From contig JBPCVY010000042.1 of assembly GCA_051010055.1 (NCBI GenBank), positions 1 to 26,595 on the forward strand: 26,595 nt of DNA, given 5' to 3'. The notes beneath the pieces are model-generated. The model had not been told where the DNA came from and did no database searches. It saw only the letters and a list, made by a program, of their open reading frames with translations. The position numbers and the translations under genes were made by a program. Every line of letters starts with the position of its first letter. The stretch's first letter is position 1. This document shows positions 23,670-26,595 of the stretch, piece after piece. This DNA is from CAJQND01 sp051010055 (lineage in GTDB: Bacteria > Pseudomonadota > Alphaproteobacteria > Rhizobiales > CAJQND01).

Positions 23670-24365
23670 GTGCAGCGCATTGGCATCATCACAGGGCTGG
23701 TTTTAGAGGCGGAAATTCTCTCCGGCGAGGCAAAAGCCTGGGGCGCTGAGGCGCCGCGCGTTTATGTTTCCGGCCCTGGTCTTTCTGGGGCGGCGCAAAA
23801 CGCAGAAATGTTGATCCATGAAGGGGCCACCGCCCTTTTAAGCTTCGGCATTGCCGGTGGACTTTCCGGTGATGTAGCCCCGGGCGATATGATTGTGCCT
23901 GAAAGGGTGAGCCGGCCTGGCAAGCCGGTTTTCGAGTGTGATGCAAATTGGCGCTCGTCACTGCTAGAGAAAGTGCAAACCCATTTGATTGTCCACGGCG
24001 GCACCTTGCTGAGCGATCAGGCAGCAGCGGCTACGCCGGAACGCAAGCGCCAATTGTTTGAGCAAACAAACGCGCTCGCCATTGATATGGAAAGCGCTGC
24101 AATTGCTGAAGTGGCTGAAGAGGCTGACGTGCCCTTCATCGCCGTACGGGCCATTGCCGATTCGGCCAGCGAGGCATTACCGCCCTTGGCTGCAACCGCG
24201 ATTAACGAAAATGGCCGATTGAATGCCGGCGCGGTGGCAAAATCGCTTCTCATTCACCCGACACAAATCACCGAGCTGCCAGCACTTGCCCGCCAGACCA
24301 ACCTTGCAAAATATTCTCTAAGGAATTTATCCCGCCTTGCGGGCCCGGGCTTCGGCCTCTCCTAA
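23670..24365 (+). CDS. hpnG: Adenosylhopane nucleoside phosphorylase HpnG
   Basis: A 231-residue protein of the purine nucleoside phosphorylase/MTA-SAH nucleosidase fold that removes adenine from adenosylhopane to give phosphoribohopane. It starts with GTG (RIGIITGLVLEAEIL), 19 bp after shc. Visible fold motifs are VSGPGLSGAAQNAEMLI (33-49), SFGIAGGLSGDVAPGD (58-73), the IDMESAAIAEVAEEADVPF substrate-binding helix and the catalytic-region Asp in AVRAIADSASEALP. It is the last plus-strand gene of the locus. Its final 39 bp lie over the 3' end of the convergent hpnH, so the C-terminal tails of both proteins are encoded by the same DNA. Confidence 0.9.
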   Translation: MQRIGIITGLVLEAEILSGEAKAWGAEAPRVYVSGPGLSGAAQNAEMLIHEGATALLSFGIAGGLSGDVAPGDMIVPERVSRPGKPVFECDANWRSSLLEKVQTHLIVHGGTLLSDQAAAATPERKRQLFEQTNALAIDMESAAIAEVAEEADVPFIAVRAIADSASEALPPLAATAINENGRLNAGAVAKSLLIHPTQITELPALARQTNLAKYSLRNLSRLAGPGFGLS

Positions 24366-25475
24366 TTCTTCTTCCGTCAGGAAGCTTGAAACCTGCTTTT
24401 CAAACATATACTCCGCCGGACGCTGCTTCGACAAATCGATATCAGCGACCATCGGTGCTTCGGTTTCAACGCCTTTCAGCCACACCTTCAGGGCTTTCAG
24501 GGGATGAGCGACCGTATCGGTGACCGATGTGGGTTCATAACCGCAATGAACCATGCAGTTGGCGCATTTTTCATACTTGCCCGTACCGTATGCGTCCCAG
24601 TCGGTTCCTTCCATAAGATCTTGGAAGGTATCAGTGTAACCTTCGCCCACCAGATAACAGGGCTTTTGCCAGCCGAAAATGTTGCGTGTGGGGTTGCCCC
24701 ACGGCGTGCACTCGTAGTTCTGGTTGCCGGCAAGATAATCGAGATAGAGCGTTGACTGGTTGAACTTCCAGTCGCGCCCGTTCTGGCGGCCCATGCGGAA
24801 CAGATCGCGGAAAATGGTCTTTGTCTGGTTGCGCGACAGGAAGTGCTCCTGCGCGGGCGCACGTTCATAGGCATAGCCCGGTGAGACGGTGATGCTTTCA
24901 ACCCCAAGGGTTGAAACGAAGTCAAAAAACTCCGCCACCTTTTTAGGCACCGCATTGTTGAACAATGTGCAGTTCACCGTGACGCGAAAGCCGCGCGAGA
25001 CCGCCTCGCGAATCGCTTCAACCGCAATCTTGAAGGTGCCCTTTTGGTCCACCGCATGGTCATGCTCTTCTTCAAGGCCATCAAGATGGATGGAGAAAGT
25101 AAGGTAGGGTGATGGGGTGTAGTCTTTGAGCTTCTTCTTCAGCAAAAGCGCGTTGGTGCAGAGGTAAACAAACTTCTTGCGCGCCACGATGCCTTCCACG
25201 ATTTCCTTCATGTCGCGGTGAATCAGCGGTTCACCGCCAGGTATCGACACAATCGGCGCCCCGCACTCATCGACCGCCTTCAGGCAATCTTCCACCGACA
25301 GACGCTTGTCGAGTATCTGCTTGGGGTAGTCGATTTTTCCGCAACCCGGGCAGGCAAGATTGCAGCGGAACAAGGGCTCAAGCATCAGCACCAGCGGATA
25401 GCGCTCAACGCCCTTCAGCTTTTGCTTCATAATGTAAGATCCGACGCGGACCTGTTGAATCATGGGAACTGCCAC
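24327..25475 (-). CDS. hpnH: Adenosylhopane synthase HpnH (radical SAM)
   Basis: A 382-residue radical SAM enzyme that adds the 5'-deoxyadenosyl radical to hopene, the first step of C35 hopanoid side-chain synthesis. The iron-sulfur motif is CNLACPGC (Cys38, 42, 45), followed by PGGEPLIHRDM. A C-terminal KCANCMVHCGYEP segment may bind a further cluster. The start is GTG at 25475 with GGAG about 8 nt upstream, giving the usual VPMIQQVRVGSYIMKQKLKG N-terminus. It lies downstream of the hpnO-like gene on the minus strand and is convergent with hpnG, its partner in the pathway. Confidence 0.93.
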   Translation of the reverse strand: MAVPMIQQVRVGSYIMKQKLKGVERYPLVLMLEPLFRCNLACPGCGKIDYPKQILDKRLSVEDCLKAVDECGAPIVSIPGGEPLIHRDMKEIVEGIVARKKFVYLCTNALLLKKKLKDYTPSPYLTFSIHLDGLEEEHDHAVDQKGTFKIAVEAIREAVSRGFRVTVNCTLFNNAVPKKVAEFFDFVSTLGVESITVSPGYAYERAPAQEHFLSRNQTKTIFRDLFRMGRQNGRDWKFNQSTLYLDYLAGNQNYECTPWGNPTRNIFGWQKPCYLVGEGYTDTFQDLMEGTDWDAYGTGKYEKCANCMVHCGYEPTSVTDTVAHPLKALKVWLKGVETEAPMVADIDLSKQRPAEYMFEKQVSSFLTEEELGEAEARARKAG

Positions 25476-25617
25476 GGAAAGGCTCCTGCCCTGTTTTTGT
25501 TTGCTTTTCTGAGTGAATTAGTCGGAATTACGCGTCTGCGTCAAGCATTGGCGTAACAGAATTCCTTCTGACGGGAGATTTTGGTTAAGTTGTGGCAAAA
25601 TTTTCAAGCCATTAGTT
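25476..25617. other. Gap between hpnH and the hpnO-like gene
   Basis: A 142-bp AT-rich stretch upstream of hpnH, following the hpnO-like gene on the same strand. It provides the GGAG ribosome binding site for hpnH and may hold a promoter. No clear hairpin terminator or hexamer pair was recognised. Confidence 0.35.
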
Positions 25618-26595
25618 CTATAAACTCGCCGCCTTGCTTGCGGATGAACTCATCGACATTGCATTCTTGCCGATACGGAAAAGCCCTTCCCAAAGCGGTC
25701 CCGGGAAGGAGTGCAAATCCTCCATAACTTTTTCAAATCCGGTGCAGAACCAATCCACATCTTTTTCGCTCATGGTAAGGGGTGGAATGAGCTTGATGAT
25801 TTTGGATTTGTTTCCGGAAACCTGACTGAGAATATGGTGATCCTGCAGCAGGGGAATTGTCACGCCCTGGCAAAACAGATCCGGATTAAGACTGTTCACC
25901 GCCTTCCATGCGGTTTTCAGTTTTAGGGATTTGGGCGGGCCAAATTCAATGCCAAGCATCAGGCCGCGCCAGCGCACATCATGGATAAACTCGAACCTGT
26001 CCTTCATCTCCAGAAGACGGCTGCCAAGCTTTTCACCTACTTTTGCCGCGTTCTCGATGAGACCGTCTTCATCCAGGGCATTCAGACTGGCAAGCCCGGC
26101 CACCATTGCAAACGAGCCCTGCCCGAATGTGGATGAGTGAACCACGGCCCTATCAAGCGATGAGAAGGTTTTCTCATATATCGCCTTGCGGGTCAGCACC
26201 GCCCCGACGGGAACATAACCACCTGATAGGGATTTTGAGATGATGACGATATCCGGCTCAAAGCCTTCATAGTGCTGGCTGGCAAGAAACTTGCCGGTTC
26301 TGCCCATGCCCGATTGCACTTCATCAGCCACAATCAACGCGCCGTGCTTGTGACACAGGCGGGCCGCTTCCGGAAGATAGTCATCGCTGGCGATATGCAC
26401 GCCTTTTCCCTGCACCGGTTCAATCATAAATGCGGCCACATTGCCGGCGCGCAATTCAATTTCCAATGAAGCGAGGTCGTTGTAAGGAACCCGGTGTGTA
26501 TCGGGCAAGAGCGGTCCGAAGTTCTCCCGGAACACATCAGACCCGTTCAGCGCCAATGCGCCATTGGTAAGGCCGTGAAAGGCGTTGGACGCATA
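25618..26595 (-). CDS. hpnO: Class III aminotransferase, HpnO type (5' end beyond the window)
   Basis: The visible C-terminal 325 residues belong to a PLP-dependent class III aminotransferase. The frame stays open to the window edge and starts within the YASNAFHGLTNGALA segment, so the N-terminal part, including the first phosphate-binding motif, is missing. Visible are MIEPVQGKG, DEVQSGMGRTG (PLP-contacting Asp) and the PLP lysine in IISKSLSGGYVPVGAV, with HSSTFGQGS as the next phosphate motif. It resembles ornithine/acetylornithine aminotransferases. In hopanoid loci such a gene is HpnO, which aminates the side chain to aminobacteriohopanetriol. Its position beside hpnH supports that role, although an amino-acid aminotransferase cannot be excluded. 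Confidence 0.78.
   Translation of the reverse strand, partial: YASNAFHGLTNGALALNGSDVFRENFGPLLPDTHRVPYNDLASLEIELRAGNVAAFMIEPVQGKGVHIASDDYLPEAARLCHKHGALIVADEVQSGMGRTGKFLASQHYEGFEPDIVIISKSLSGGYVPVGAVLTRKAIYEKTFSSLDRAVVHSSTFGQGSFAMVAGLASLNALDEDGLIENAAKVGEKLGSRLLEMKDRFEFIHDVRWRGLMLGIEFGPPKSLKLKTAWKAVNSLNPDLFCQGVTIPLLQDHHILSQVSGNKSKIIKLIPPLTMSEKDVDWFCTGFEKVMEDLHSFPGPLWEGLFRIGKNAMSMSSSASKAASL

Noticed and set aside
24331..24343. CCCGC-ctt-GCGGG hairpin at the hpnG/hpnH junction as a bidirectional terminator
   Set aside because: The stem is only 5 bp, lies inside both coding sequences and has no U-tract on either strand, so it is most likely coincidental.
1..26595. CRISPR arrays, tRNA or rRNA genes, insertion sequences, phage or conjugation genes
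   Set aside because: No regularly spaced repeats, tRNA-like sequences, transposase motifs or terminal inverted repeats were seen when reading both strands.

Overview
The window looks like a chromosomal segment of an alphaproteobacterium, most likely a hopanoid-producing member of the Hyphomicrobiales/Rhizobiales. This is inferred from protein character and gene order (a hpnCDE-shc-hpnG/H/O locus, an SpuC-type aminotransferase next to a polyamine ABC transporter, moderately high G+C); no database search was possible. No rRNA, tRNA, CRISPR array, insertion sequence or phage gene was seen.

Region 1 (1-11809) is a polyamine uptake and catabolism locus. After a secreted, apparently degenerate thermonuclease-fold protein come two divergent glutamine-synthetase-like gamma-glutamylpolyamine synthetases (PuuA type). 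The second overlaps a PuuB-type FAD oxidase by 4 nt. A small exported protein of unknown function lies between this unit and a six-gene minus-strand unit: SpuC-type aminotransferase, Tat-exported binding protein, two permeases, ATPase and agmatinase. A strong stem-loop follows the binding-protein gene. Together these could import putrescine, spermidine or agmatine, convert agmatine to putrescine, and degrade putrescine by gamma-glutamylation/oxidation or by transamination. PuuC and PuuD equivalents and a dedicated regulator are not in the window.

Region 2 (11810-12913) is a gene-poor, partly AT-rich gap. It holds a possible 32-residue small protein with a plausible promoter, and a DUF4760-like membrane protein gene interrupted by one in-frame TAG codon.

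Region 3 (12914-16290) has a membrane-anchored glutamate-synthase FMN-domain protein on the minus strand. Divergent from it is an arginase-fold protein with altered active-site motifs, linked by a TAATG junction to an HGGYW-type alpha/beta hydrolase, which runs straight into hpnC.

Region 4 (16298-26595) is a hopanoid biosynthesis locus: hpnC, dxs, hpnD, hpnE, shc and hpnG on the plus strand, meeting hpnH and a 5'-truncated hpnO-like aminotransferase on the minus strand. It encodes DXP supply, the three-step conversion of farnesyl diphosphate to squalene, cyclisation to hopene, addition and removal of adenosine, and probably a terminal amination giving aminobacteriohopanetriol. I found no wholly new system. 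The best leads are the arginase-like/hydrolase pair joined to hpnC, the interrupted DUF4760 gene, and the structured leader before dxs.
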